Of a stretch of 28,267 bases of DNA, positions 1 through 11,235 are shown in pieces (within the stretch, counting starts at the first letter, position 1; each line of letters starts with the position of its first letter). The translations under genes and the position numbers were made by a program. The notes below the pieces were generated by a model. It had not been told where the DNA came from, searched no databases, and saw only the letters and a program-made list of their open reading frames with translations. Source of the DNA: Monosiga brevicollis MX1 (taxonomy: Eukaryota; Opisthokonta; Choanoflagellata; Craspedida; Salpingoecidae); NCBI RefSeq assembly GCF_000002865.3, contig NW_001865078.1, positions 284,353 through 312,619 on the forward strand, written 5' to 3'.

Positions 1-1
1 T

Positions 2-3000
2 CGCCGTAGGAGCAGTGTCCCCGAAACCATTGCTGAAGAAGCGCTCGCCACCAACCCCCCCAAACCCAGCCCCCTGAGCCAGCAACAAACCGCCCCAGCT
101 TTCCAGCCCAACCCGGCCCTAGCGGCCGCCGCCACACCCTCCAGCCAATCCCCACAGACAAAGCGCACATCCGCCCTCGTTGTAGAGCCTTCCCCTGCAC
201 TAAAGGCATCGGCTGCAGAAACTCCCAATGCTACCACTACGCCCTTGGCTGAACCCGATCTCCGGCACCGCCATGCGCGGAGCCCCACCTTCTCAGGCCG
301 CATCTCCCCCAACCCGCCCGCCTCTGATGCCGGCGCCTCGTCCAACGCTGCGTCCCCTCCCACCGCCATGACAGCCGTGGGCATGATCATGAACAAGGAT
401 GCTGCCGGGCCCAAAGCCCCTCTTCGCAGCGCCCTCAACGAAGCTGCCCAGCTCGCACCATCCACTCGACCCCCCGCCTCAGGCACCAGCCTCCTGCGCG
501 ATGAACCCCTGCCTGATCCCTCCCCCGAGCCCCGTGCCGCTGTCTCACCCCCACCCACGCTCCCTGGTACCGTCGAACGTCGCCTCAGCCGGGTGGGGCC
601 CGAGACCCCAGCCCCCAAGGACAGCCGCGCTAGCCCAGCCCCTCCCGGCTCTGGAGCTGGCCCCGACGACGATCGGGCCAGCGTCGGGTCCACCTTGTCC
701 CGTCGCCCTAGCATGCTCCAGGAACAAATGACCCTCGAGCGAGGCTTGGAGCGCCAACGCGAACGCCGCCAATCCACCACCCTCAAGCGCCGAGAAAGCA
801 TGGTCAGCAATCAGAGCACCACCAGCACAGACAGCCGTACAAAGGGCCGCCGTGGCCATCGCCGCCGTGCCTCCCATCGCCGCCAGTCCGGCCAAAACTC
901 AGAGATACCCTCTGCTCAACCACAGCACACCTCGGCCATTGCATGTGCGTCATTCCTCTCCACCAGTCTGCAGCGCCCCCTTGACCCTCGTAGGATATGT
1001 ATGACCCGTGTGGGACATGCTTCTCATCTTGTCTGGGCGCCCTTTGCACATTATCTTGGCTCGTGACTTTTCATTCCAGCCCGTGCAAACATTGCCGGAA
1101 GCTTTTTTGGACGTCACAGCAGCGTATCTCCCTCCACTCGATCCGAAGCCTGGAAAGACGTACGTCTGCCATTCTGGACCTTGGACTTTGTCCCTGCTCT
1201 TGCGATGGCGTTACGCTCTCGAAACTCACGACCAGACTCACCACCAATCACGCATTGTTCCGCTCCCTCTCTCGTATCGCCTGGCTTTTGGCTCTGCCCG
1301 TAGGAGGAGGTGCAAGAAGTCAGGGATGAGTATTACGAAGAGGACGTCCTCTGCTGGCGTCTCTACGATTGCACCGACTCTTTCCGCGCCAAGCTTTTGG
1401 CCTTCATGACCCCCCGCCGTGTGCTCCAGTCTCGCGAGGAAACTCGCTGGGGCCGCTTTTGGGTCGCCATTCTAACCGTCGTTGTCTTGTACAACCTCCT
1501 GGCCATTCCCTTTCGCATCGGCTTTCGAGCGACGTGGTACCATCCCGACTGGAAAGCCTTCTTCTACACTTGCGATTACGTCGGCGACGCTATTTTGCTC
1601 TTTGACATATTCCTCAATTTTCGCACCGTTTTCATTTCCGATGGCCTTGAAGTCAAAGACCCAGCTGACATTGGTACGCCACCCCCCAATCGCCCTCGCT
1701 CCCCCATGGCGCCCTTAGCGCCCGACCCCCCTCGCACCTGGCTCTCATCGGCGGCATCGCGATACGTAGTGGTGCATTATGCACGCAACGGCTTCAAGTG
1801 GCATTTCGTAGCCTCGTTACCCATCGATCTCATATTCTGGTACAATCCTTGGGCCAAGGCCCTCTCCCGTCTCCCACGCCTCATCCGTCTTTCCTCGGTA
1901 CGTGCCAGCAACTCCCCTTGCCAGCTTGGCCCAGGCACTGGTCCTTCATCTTGCCTGACTGATGCGACGCAATTTCGACTGACGTTGCCGCGTCCGGTAT
2001 ACAACAGACGCTGAATCAACTCGACGAGCTCTCCCGTAGCACAGAGCTTGGTAACATTATTCAAATCACAAAGGTTGGCCAACCACTTCATGCTTCCCAA
2101 TTTCATCCGCTCCTCCTACTTTGACGCTACCGACCTTGATCAATCTCTCATATACGTCCAACTTGGTTGCTCTCTAGCTGTTCTCGTCGGTGATGATTCT
2201 GTGTCACTGGATGGCCTGTCTTTACTTTTTCGTCGCATACCATGATGGCTTTGCACCAATCTACGACCCGGAGAGCTTTACCCCTGCCGTGGGCGTGCGT
2301 CATTGGATCGTGTCCAGGCAATACCTCTACGGCCTTTCATGGAGCGTTGATGTCATTTCCGGTGCCTTTGTCATCAGTGCGTCCCTCGACTCTTTTTGCC
2401 GCGCTTACGCACAATAGAACCGCTTTTACTTGCTCCTGACAACTTTGCTCACGACGCCCCTCGCTCTTCCTTGCTTTCGCTGGCTCTCCCTCCCTCTTCC
2501 TCTGCGCATTGGATCCGCTTCACGCGAGCAGCTGCTCCGCCATTCTCCGACCTGCAACGTGGTTTCATGATCCTCTGCGACTTTGCCCACGTGTTGGTGA
2601 TCGCCTTCTTCATCGGTAGCGTCGAGCAGCTTCTGCTCGAGTGGAATCGTGATGCTGAAGAGTTTCGCGCGCGCATGATGAAACTGAACCAGTTTATGGG
2701 CCGCCGGCATCTTCACAAGGAGTTGCAGCAGCGCATTCGCAACGTGCGTTGCCCCTCGTGGCTCGGGAGTGCCAAATCTGTTTGGCCTTGCTTCTGTCGT
2801 CCTTGCCTAATGCCTCAAATTGTGCTCATTTTGTCGTCGTTTCTGCATCGAATATGATAGTACTATTTCCATGCATGGTCTCGCCAAGGTGCTTTTGACA
2901 ACCCTCAAATTCTCCGGTATGTGGACTGAGACCCAAGTCAGGATCTTTTGTGATTCCTTTTCCTCCTTTTCAAAAGCGACAACATCTTACCCAAGCATCA

Positions 3001-4612
3001 ATCGCCGCCTGCAGAGACTTGCCCGTCAACCTTCGTACCGAGGTCAATGTGTGTACACATGGAAAGGTGTTGGCCAAGGTGCCCCTTTTCAAGTCACTGG
3101 ACAAGTCTTTCTTGAACCAACTGACGGAGAAGATCAAGCTGCGCATTTATGCGCCAGGCGATCTCGTTGTGGCTGTTGGCGAGGAGGGTGATGAAATGTT
3201 CATTCTCAATCGCGTAAGCTTCTTGCCTTGCAGCCGCAGACCCATCTGCAACTGCGTATCACGCAAGGCCTAACCCCCCTCCCCTGGGCATTGATATCTC
3301 ATAGGGCAACGTGGACATTGAAAATCGTGAGGGCAAGGTCCTTGTCACCCTGGGAGAGGGGTCAGTCATCGGCGAGGTATGGCTCCTGACAGCTCCCACC
3401 GAGCTGAAATGCTTTTGTATCTCTTGGCGATTGACTTTGAAGACGCAGCATGTAACATTGCTTTGCAATGTGCTTGCCTAGGTTGCCTTCTTCTCTCCCA
3501 ATTCGAAGCGAACGGCTACCGTACGAGCCAAGACCTGGTGTGACTTTGCCTGCCTGGAAAAACAAGACTTTATGGCTGTGGCTTCGCGCTTCCCCGAAGA
3601 GGTTTGTATGCCCGCTACACAACTCGATGCCCACTCCAGGTCTTTTCGAGCCTCCTCCTGTGAATGATTCAGCTCACATTGGGGCATGTTGTGTCGACTC
3701 AGCGCATGGCGGTCGAGTCCTTGGCTCATGCTCGCCTGGCCAAGGATTTGCTCCGGAAGAAGATTAGCGACCATCCCTTGTTCAAGGGCTGCGAGGCTGA
3801 TCTGATTGCAAAGGTGGCCGACCGTTTTGGATCTTACGAGTTTGTCGGCGGCGAAACCCTTTATGTACAAGGAGAGCCCGCCGATGCTTGGCTCTTTGTC
3901 GGCCTTGGCAAGGTTGTGGTTTCAGAGCAGGTCTTGGGTGTGACGAAGAAACACGACAAAACCGTTAAGACCGAGCTGGAGGCAGGTGAATTTCTCGACG
4001 TCATTGCCTTTATGCAGGAAGGCAAGCGCAAGGACATGTGCAAGGCCTTGGGCTCAGCTAGCATCTTAGCTTTGGACAAGACGGCGTTTGATCAGATTCT
4101 CCTCGAGCAACATGCCTTTGATATTGTCAACCAAAATTCCCAGGAGATTGCGCGTAAAGCCCGACTCGCGAGTGCAAAGCACAAATTCAAGCGCGCCATG
4201 GCTCGCCTTCGGACTTCCAACCTGCTGGGCAGCTCCGTCTCGAGGGTGCGCCCCCGCCTCACTGAGTGCTTTGTTTGTTTGCATGCGGGCTGAGGCTCAC
4301 ATCACAATCTTACGACTGCTGTCATTGTCATTATTGTGGTGCCAACTTACACAGGAGCCCAGCATTCGGGAAAGCGACTCAGACTCGGTGGCGGATATGC
4401 AGGCAGCTGGAGAGGTAAGTCGGGACATTGCTGTATCGACATGTTGCTGCGCGTAGCTGCGTCCTGATTCGATCTCACGACGCCCTTTAACTCTTTAGAC
4501 TTTGAAGACTCTGTCGGATGAGGTGCTTGACAGCAAGCTCAAGGAAGCTCTCAAGCTCATCACCAACATTAGCTCAGTGCGTACGCAGCGCTTGTCGGCC
4601 AAGCCAGCGTAA
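2..4612 (+). CDS. Cyclic-nucleotide-gated-type cation channel with two tandem cNMP-binding domains (5' partial)
   Basis: Exons: <2-944, 1080-1159, 1304-1673, 1770-1897, 2008-2073, 2178-2376, 2532-2743, 2861-2916, 3015-3213, 3305-3376, 3482-3601, 3703-4245, 4355-4414, 4499-4612 (TAA). All phases match, giving at least 1053 residues. The first ~340 residues are Ser/Pro/Ala-rich. The core then follows in order: S1 (FWVAILTVVVLYNLLAI), S2 (AILLFDIFLNFRTVF), S3, a weak S4 (RLPRLIR), an S4-S5 region of CNG length, S5 (ILCHWMACLYFFVA), pore, S6 (FAHVLVIAFFIGSVEQ) and a C-linker (YYFHAWSRQGAFD). The first cNMP-binding domain keeps the phosphate-binding cassette (GSVIGEVAFF then KRTATV). The second (3703-4245) is recognisable but lacks the GE and RTA residues. 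A short acidic and helical tail ends the protein. It should sit in plasma or flagellar membrane and pass cations when cAMP or cGMP binds; this is inferred from the family. S4-S5 spacing and the C-linker favour CNG/HCN over EAG. The gene begins upstream of the window. Confidence 0.88.
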
Positions 4613-5091
4613 CGCGGCCGACAAGCAAATCTATGCTTGCCCCAAGCCTGGCAGCTCAAGTTGTAAATGGTGGGCTTGGTTCGCAAGCTGGTCGTGTCCG
4701 GGCTTGGTGCTCGGACGCTTTTTGATTCGACAAGAAGAGTAGTAAATGAGAAAGGTCTGACTGAAATGGGTCCTCCAAAAGCAAGTTGTTGTGCTGGACT
4801 CGAGTGGCTTATGCATTAATAATTCTAAAACTAATATTATTGTTGTGGAACAACTCCTGACAGACACAAAAGCCTGACCAGCACCAAAAGCATGCTTTGC
4901 AGCCACGTCTTGGCCGCGCATGTATGCGTCCAAAATCGCGTCCTTCCTTTGAATAATCCCAAGGTTTCAAAGGGTGAGGAGGTCTGGGGCACAGTGAAGG
5001 CTCAAGTGTCAATTCGATTTGCCTGGAATCAGACTGGGAGTGGTGCCTGTAAATCAGACTGGGAGTGGGAGCGGAACACAAGTATGCACGA
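4613..5091. other. Tail-to-tail intergenic region between channel gene and SRP68
   Basis: This stretch separates the 3' ends of two converging genes and must hold both 3' UTRs. The only marked feature is an AT-rich patch near 4813-4850 (TTAATAATTCTAAAACTAAT), a plausible polyadenylation zone for either gene. A near-direct duplication of about 14 bp (AATCAGACTGGGAG) occurs at about 5029 and 5052. No coding sequence is supported. Confidence 0.6.
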
Positions 5092-7824
5092 CTAGCTGAA
5101 CCAGCCACCAGTAAAAGATTTGAGAACGCCACCGACAGTGCTGGTCACCGAGGCAGCCGTGGCCTTGGTCTCGAGACGATGGGCCAACGAGGGATATTGC
5201 CGGTAGTCAATGGCCAGATCAAAGACCAAGGGCTTGCATCGGATCGGCTAACGAGTCACGGGATGCAAAACGCGGTGAGCATTCGCCAGAACATGATCAT
5301 GAGATAGCAACGAGAGCCCTGTGCTGGGCAAGGCAAACAAGCATGGGCATAAGCAGCTGGCGAACCTGCATTTGGGGTGGAAGAGCAACAAGAGGACGCT
5401 CCAATGCGGCCTCTGAGTCGTCAAAGACCTGCAAGTCATCGGCCAAAGCTGTGGTGGCCGCTGCACTTTTGGTAGCCGAGGCCTGGGCATCGGTAAGCGC
5501 CACGGTGGCCTTCATCGTGAGATGAACGGCACGGATGCTGCGCTTGACCATGGCCAGATCAGCTTGGACGCGCTGGTCTTCAGACAATGGCTCGTCTAGA
5601 CGCTTGATGGCAGCGTGGGCCTGTGTACAACGCTCCTGTGTGCGATCGTACAGACGCAGGCTCTCCTTGAACTAAACAGGGTAAGAAGCGATGGTTCAAA
5701 TGATGAGTGAAAGAGTGGATGGGCGAGGTTGCAAGGAAGGAGGTGCTGGGGAAACGCCGTAGGATGGCCCCGCTATGGTACCTTGTCGGTGCGGCGCAGA
5801 ACCTCCGCCACGTAAAAGCAGCGCAGGGCACGAAAGTAGGCTTGGCGAGCGGCAATGGCATCCATGGCATCGGCATCATCCTGGATCAACTCAATGGTCT
5901 CGAGATCGGTGACAACTTGCAGCTGGTCGTCATAAAGGCGAATAAGTTCATCTGGCTTGCCCTCATCGGCACGCAGGCGGGCGGCACTGGCATCGACCAT
6001 GACGTAGTTGCGTTCCATGGTTGTGCGCAGGCTGGTCAGAGAAAAGAGCAGAAGAACAGGGGACAGGGTGAGCAAAACAGGCAAACGGGCATCAACAAAA
6101 AGAGTCAATGTTGTTTGACGCGGCCAATGGGAGGGAAGCGCACCGTTCGGCGGCGAGGTAGGCTTTGAGAAATTGAAGGTGGGCTTGTTTTTCCAGAGAG
6201 GACTCGGAGGCATTGGAGCCGGCCTCGGCGCGTTCATCGGCCAAGGCCTTGGCGGTCACGCGCTCGGCTTCGGCATAGTCCATGAGGAGCTGATCAAAGG
6301 CGACCAAGTGTTCCTTAGTGTCGGCAAAATTGGCGGCTGTCATTTCATCACGGCGGCCCTGAATCTGGGCCAAGGTCTGGCGGATGGGCAGCGTGGGCAC
6401 GGGAGCTGTGCGGCCGAGCCAGGTGACGTTGGCGAAGCTGTCCGCATCGCCTTCGTGCTCGACGACCAGGGCAGCCTCGAGACGTTCACCAAGCATGGCC
6501 ATGACACCCGCATCGTCGGCGGCCAGCTGGGCTTTGAGGTCCTTGAGGGCCTTGGAGGCGTCGGCGCCGTGGCCCTGGGTCTGAGCAATGTTGTAGTGAC
6601 AGTAGCGAAGGCTGGCGGTGATTTCGGTTACGCGCTGTTGGTAGATTTTTTGCAGTTCAGCGTCCGCGGCAATGGCGGGAGTAGCCGCAAGGCCCTGGTA
6701 GATCTGGGCACTCTGCGTCAGGAGCTCGGTGGCGCGCTCCCAGTTGCTGTTTTCAAAGGCAGCCACGCCGGCGATCCAGGTCAGATAAGCCTGCAGCTCT
6801 GTCTGCGTAGCTTCTTCCACGGTGGCAGTTTGTTCCTCGGCCGCTTGGGCTAGCAGGGCCTTGAGAGCTTCGGCGTGCTTGACGGCCTTGCCCAGGCGAG
6901 TGCGCTGTGGACAGCAAGGAGGGGTGAGCGGGCGAAGCGCCAGTTGTCTGCATGCTGTTGGTGTGGTTGTTGTTGTGTGTTGTGATGAGGGAAAAGGGCG
7001 ATACGGAGACACGAACAGCGTGCATGCGTTTGCGTGGCGTGTCCTTGGCGTCTTGCTTGTCCTCAAGGGCGTAGGCCCAAGCCTGTGTCATCAAGTACAT
7101 TGGGAAAAAAGATAGGGGAGGGGGGTCGTTGAGAAGGGCGCTGAGCGAAGCACGGGAGGAGCGCTCGGGACGCAAGAGAGGATTGAGCGTGCGGGGATAG
7201 ACGTACGCGCTCAATTTCAAGCAGAAGGATCTCAAGGTGCGCTTCGCTGGTCAGGTTGGCGGCGGTGATGGGCGCCGGCTGGAAGGTGCGCTTGCCATGG
7301 GTCAGCTTGATCGTATGACGCAGGCGGTGGATGCGACGGGTGCAAAAGCGACTGAGGGAGGGAGCAAGGGAAGGGAAGGGAAGGGAAGGGAAGAGAAGGG
7401 AAGGGAAGGGAAGGGTTGAGATGAGGACGATGAGGCATCAAAGGTGAAGCTTGTAGTACCCAGCACAGACGAGACTCAAGACGCATGGCTTCATCCATCG
7501 CCAAGAACCAGAAGTATCACTGCCATTGAGGGCGGGGGAGAGGGAGAGAGGGGGGGGGAGAGGGGGAGAGGGGGAAGCGATGCGCAGCCATACGCACCGA
7601 TAGCGCTGAAAGTCGTTGTGGCGCAGACCATGTTGACGTTGCAGACCGACCACCATGGGCAACACTGGGAGGGAGGTGGGGGCGATACCACGATCAGTCC
7701 ACACACGCATGTCTGTTGTAGTACATCACAGCACAGCACATCACAGATCATCAAAGGGAAGCGCATGATGAAGACACGTACCGTTGCACTGCAGCACGAC
7801 GGCGCTGCCGTTTTCCTCCGCCAT
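5092..7824 (-). CDS. SRP68: Signal recognition particle subunit SRP68
   Basis: Exons in gene order: 7824-7782, 7664-7598, 7351-7207, 7082-7017, 6904-6144, 6031-5782, 5671-5366, 5247-5092 (TAG). Phases agree at all seven junctions. The protein is 597 residues; human SRP68 is about 627. SRP68 binds SRP RNA at its N-terminal domain, pairs with SRP72 through its C-terminus, and helps target ribosomes to the ER. Visible family signatures in order are: QHGLRHNDFQRYRRFCTRR in the RNA-binding domain, ILLLEIERAWAYAL, PRKRMHARTRLGKAVKHAE, RYCHYNIA, TWLGRTAPVP, PDELIRLYD, ALRCFYVAEVL, and near the end PIRCKPLVFDLAIDYRQYP followed by a Gly-rich tail (GGWFS). The start ATG (7824) gives a short leader MAEENGSAVVLQCN. 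The gene is head-to-head with IFT81. The 246-bp intron 7352-7597 holds purine repeats. I know of no other family with this set of motifs. Confidence 0.95.
7352..7597 (-). repeat. Purine-rich repeats inside SRP68 intron (AAGGG array and G-runs)
   Basis: On the + strand, 7368-7415 is a pentanucleotide array of AAGGG with one AAGAG variant. Further along, 7529-7577 is made of G-runs separated by GA (for example GGGGGGGGGAGAGGGGGAG). The whole lies in one intron of SRP68, so the pre-mRNA carries the C/T-rich complement. The G-runs could form a quadruplex in the + strand DNA. Confidence 0.85.
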
Positions 7825-8030
7825 CTTCGCTCTGTGTGTGTGTGTGTGAGTGAGTGCGCTGAGGTGAGTTTCACACAACAGTAGTTTACAACTGTCTTCG
7901 ACAGCGAAGACTTTTGTTCAGAAAGGCTGTTCTGCTGTGCATTTTGAATGGGAGATGAAAGTCTGACGAATTTGATGATCGATGGTTACTGTGATTAATG
8001 TTACACTATCTCTTTCTCTGACTAGCAACC

Positions 8031-8256
<226 letters not shown>

Positions 8257-8419
8257 ATTTTTGCCTCGAACGGCACACACACAATAAAAAAACACAACAT
8301 CAGATTCAGGGAACGCTCCGTCGTTCCTCCCCTTCCCCTTCCCCTTCTTCCCCCTTCCCTGCCCTTTCCTTCTCTTCTGCTCTTGCTCTTTCATTAGCGC
8401 TTTCGCAGGGCCTTGGAGG

Positions 8420-8648
8420 GTACGTGCTGTGGTGTGTGGTTGCGGCCGGCTGTTGTCACTGTGTGTCGCTGCACTGGCTACACTTGGTGGTCACTCATGT
8501 GAGAGGTCTCTCTCTTTCTCTCTCTCTCTCGCGCGCGCGCTCTGTGCGTGTGTGTGTGTTTGGTGCACGTAGACGCGGACGACGACGCGACGACGCTGGG
8601 GTATCTCGAGCCTGCTGCTGGGCGTGGAAGAGCTTTGTGGATTGACAG
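8420..8648 (+). other. Candidate 5' UTR intron of IFT81
   Basis: A strong local-style donor (GTACGT) at 8420 and an acceptor (GATTGACAG) ending at 8648 frame a 229-bp stretch just before the IFT81 start at 8661, leaving 12 bp of leader between acceptor and ATG. Only splice-site form supports it. Confidence 0.4.
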
Positions 8649-8660
8649 ACACCGTTCATC

Positions 8661-11235
8661 ATGACGGACAGCGTGGCCGAGGTGGTGCGCATGCTCAATG
8701 AGCCGCCATTTGAAAAAGCGTTTACGCTCATTGGGTACGCTGAGATGCGCCGTGATTCGCCCTCTGGCTGCGTGTGGCTTGTTGTCCTGCCGTACCGTCC
8801 GATGGATCTCTTGTGTTGGTGTCGTTCAACCCCTCTCTTACGTGCCGAGTCGCTCCCCGTGGGTACAGGTTTGATGCCATCACGCCCATTCAACTGCTGC
8901 AAGTCTTCAATGATGTTCTGGCCTCGATCGCCCCCGATGTACGCGCCTGTTGATCGCACCCCATGCCAATGTTCCTCTGCCCGTCCCCATGCCCATGCCG
9001 GCGCCGTTGTCGTTTGTCCTTCCCTGTCCCTCCCCTGTCTCTCGGGGTTGCACGTTTGATGCAAGTGCCTCGCGTCTTTTCGACTGGGTATGTCTCTGAT
9101 CACCACCTTGTCCTTGCTGCGCAGCATGAGATGGACATTCGATCAGAGGATCCTGAACAAACCGTGGTCCGCTTCCTCTCCCTTTTGCGCGTCCTCAAAT
9201 ACAAACCTAACCTCGGACCAGCGTACGTTTCTGCCTTGCTGACTTTCTTTCTTTCTTTCTTTCTTCCCCATCACCTTGCCTGGTGCAATTTGAAGCCCGA
9301 AATGGAAAAGGGAGAAGATAAAAAAAAAAAAAAAAAAAAAAAAGAGGAAATGGCTTGCCCCCTCCTTAACCCCTTCGGCCCTTTCAAGAAAAAAAAAAAA
9401 AACACCCACCATTGTCCTGTCGCCTCTGCCTCACATCTTTCCTGTTTGACAGCGAGTTTCGACAGGGGCTGGTCGCAGCGAGTCGTGATGTCATTTACCC
9501 GGCCCTGCATTGGCTGCTACAGCGACGGGAAGAGCTTGCCAAGCGTGCCTACCTGGCACGGTACTTGATGCGCGTGGAGGTGCCGGCCGATATTCTCCAG
9601 GACGAGACGGTGGGCGAGACGAATCGCCGATATTTGGAGCTGATTGACATGTTCAAAACCACTCACCAGGAGTTGGAGGGCATGAAGTCCTCCAACCTGA
9701 GCATTGCCGAGATCAAAAATGATATCAAAGCCATGGAGACGGAGCAGGCACAGCTGACCACCCGCCTGAACCGCCTGCGCACCAAGACGGAAGGCGTGGA
9801 CCGCCGGGATGAGCTGCTGGCGGCGGCGCGGGCGCTGCGACAGGAACATGAGCGACAGGAGCTGTTGGAACAACAACGCGAAGACCAGGTAGAGCAGCGC
9901 TCCGCCTTGGAGGACAAGCTGCATCGCGTGGCCGAGCAGTTGCGCCAGCTGCGGGCCACGGCAGTCACGGGCGGTAGCGAGGGTCTCTTGGCGCGGCTCG
10001 AAGAGGAGACACAGATGTATGCCTACCTGGCCACAGACAAGCTCCCAACGGCCTTGGCGGAGAAGGAAGAGCAGGTGGCAGCCAATCGCCGAATTGTGGA
10101 CGGGCCGGCGCTGACGGGGTCGGACTTGGACGCTTTGCAGCGGGAGATTCAGGAACGAAGCCGAAACATCAACCGGATGATGGAGGCACGGTTGGCCAAG
10201 AGCGGGGAAGACGCCTCGGACCAGCTGACGGTGTTTCGCAAGCAGGCCGCAATCATCGCGAGCAAGAAGAGCAACATGAGCGAGAAGCTGCAGGATCTCC
10301 AGGACGAGCTGGCGCGACTACAGAAGGAGTACTCGGGGCGACGGGCGGCCCTGGGCACGTCAGGCCCTCGGGTGCCCGGGGCGGACGAGTTCAAGGCGTT
10401 TGTGGCCAAGCTGCGCAGCAAGAGCACGCAATACAAGGAGAAGCGGGCCCAGCTCAACGCCATGGAGGCAGAAGCCATGCTGTTGGAACGGACGGCGGCC
10501 ATTTTGACGGCGCGCCTGGACGGGGTGCGCGCCGAGTTGACCGCGGTGGAAGCCGCGCAGGGAGTGTCGGGCGCGTTTGACGCCCAAGAGCGACTGGAAC
10601 AGGTGTCGATGGCCAAGAGCGAAATTGACGAGCGCAAGGGAGAGGCGCTGGACGACATTAGCTCCATGGTGGACAAGCTCACGCAGACCATTGCCAACAA
10701 GCGGGAGGAGCTGGCGCCGCTGGTGGCGGAGCTGCGCAACCTGCGGGCGGACAAGGCAAAGTTGCAGGAGGAGTACGACACGAAAAAGGCCGATTACGAC
10801 CGAGTGGCCGGCACCCTGGGGGCGACCAAGGCCAAGGAGGAGAAGATGGTGCGCGCATATCGCGAGGAGATTAACCAGGACGAGAGCCGATACCACTACC
10901 TGCACGCGATGATTCAACAGCTGCAGGCGCAGCAGCGGGCGGCCGCCGACGAAGAAGAACGATACATCAACAAGAAGGAGGGTGAATCGATGCGACAAAT
11001 TTACAACAAGCGCATTCGCGAGCAGGACACGCTGAGCAAGCACCTTCGCGAGCGGCAAAAGGAGGTCGAGCAGAACCACGACAACAACCTCAAGCAGCTG
11101 GACATGTGGGCCGACTTGGACCGCATCTTCCAAGCCAAGCTCGACTCGTCCAGCGATGGCGCAACCGGTGGCGCCGGTGGCGCTGGAGCCCATGCCGACA
11201 GACTCGATGGCACGGAGAACCACCTCGTGCTCTAG
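8661..11235 (+). CDS. IFT81: Intraflagellar transport protein 81 (IFT-B core)
   Basis: Exons: 8661-8734, 8869-8938, 9125-9222, 9453-11235 (TAG). All phases agree. The protein is 674 residues against about 676 in human. IFT81 is part of the IFT-B train that carries tubulin into flagella, paired with IFT74. The N-terminal ~120 residues match the tubulin-binding calponin-homology-like domain (PIQLLQVFNDVLASIAPD, then PEQTVVRFLSLLRVLKYKP, then FRQGLVAASRDVIYPALHWL). The typical KKRAYLAR-like junction appears as AKRAYLARYLMRVEVP. The rest is a long heptad coiled coil with family landmarks such as FLQDETV-like ILQDETVGETNRRY, GDEFK-like ADEFKAFVAKLRSKSTQYK, ALDDISSMVDKL and ESRYHYLHAMIQQL. The third intron (9223-9452) carries a TTTC repeat and two poly(A) runs. 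The gene is head-to-head with SRP68. Its presence shows the organism builds a flagellum. Confidence 0.97.
9245..9402 (+). repeat. TTTC repeat and two poly(A) runs within IFT81 intron 3
   Basis: The intron holds five TTTC units (about 9245-9265), then an uninterrupted A run at about 9320-9342, then a second A run at about 9388-9402. No target duplication or element body links the runs, so they look like simple-sequence growth, not a retroposed insertion. Confidence 0.8.

Noticed and set aside
245-1066. Open frame that could be read as a separate 273-residue protein
   Set aside because: The frame is open to the left edge, and a phase-matched splice at 944 joins it to the channel exons. It is the channel N-terminus.
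2178-2743. Channel as a canonical HCN or K+ channel
   Set aside because: No GYG or CIGYG filter is present and S4 is weak. S4-S5 spacing fits CNG channels better, so only the broader CNG/HCN superfamily is called.
6173-6853. Gly-rich 226-residue open frame on the + strand
   Set aside because: It is antisense to the largest SRP68 exon and has no family features.
10360-11223. Long open frame (287 residues) on the - strand, Leu/Val-rich
   Set aside because: It is antisense to the IFT81 coiled-coil exon. GC-rich coiled-coil coding sequence commonly leaves the opposite strand open, and the translation shows no domain.
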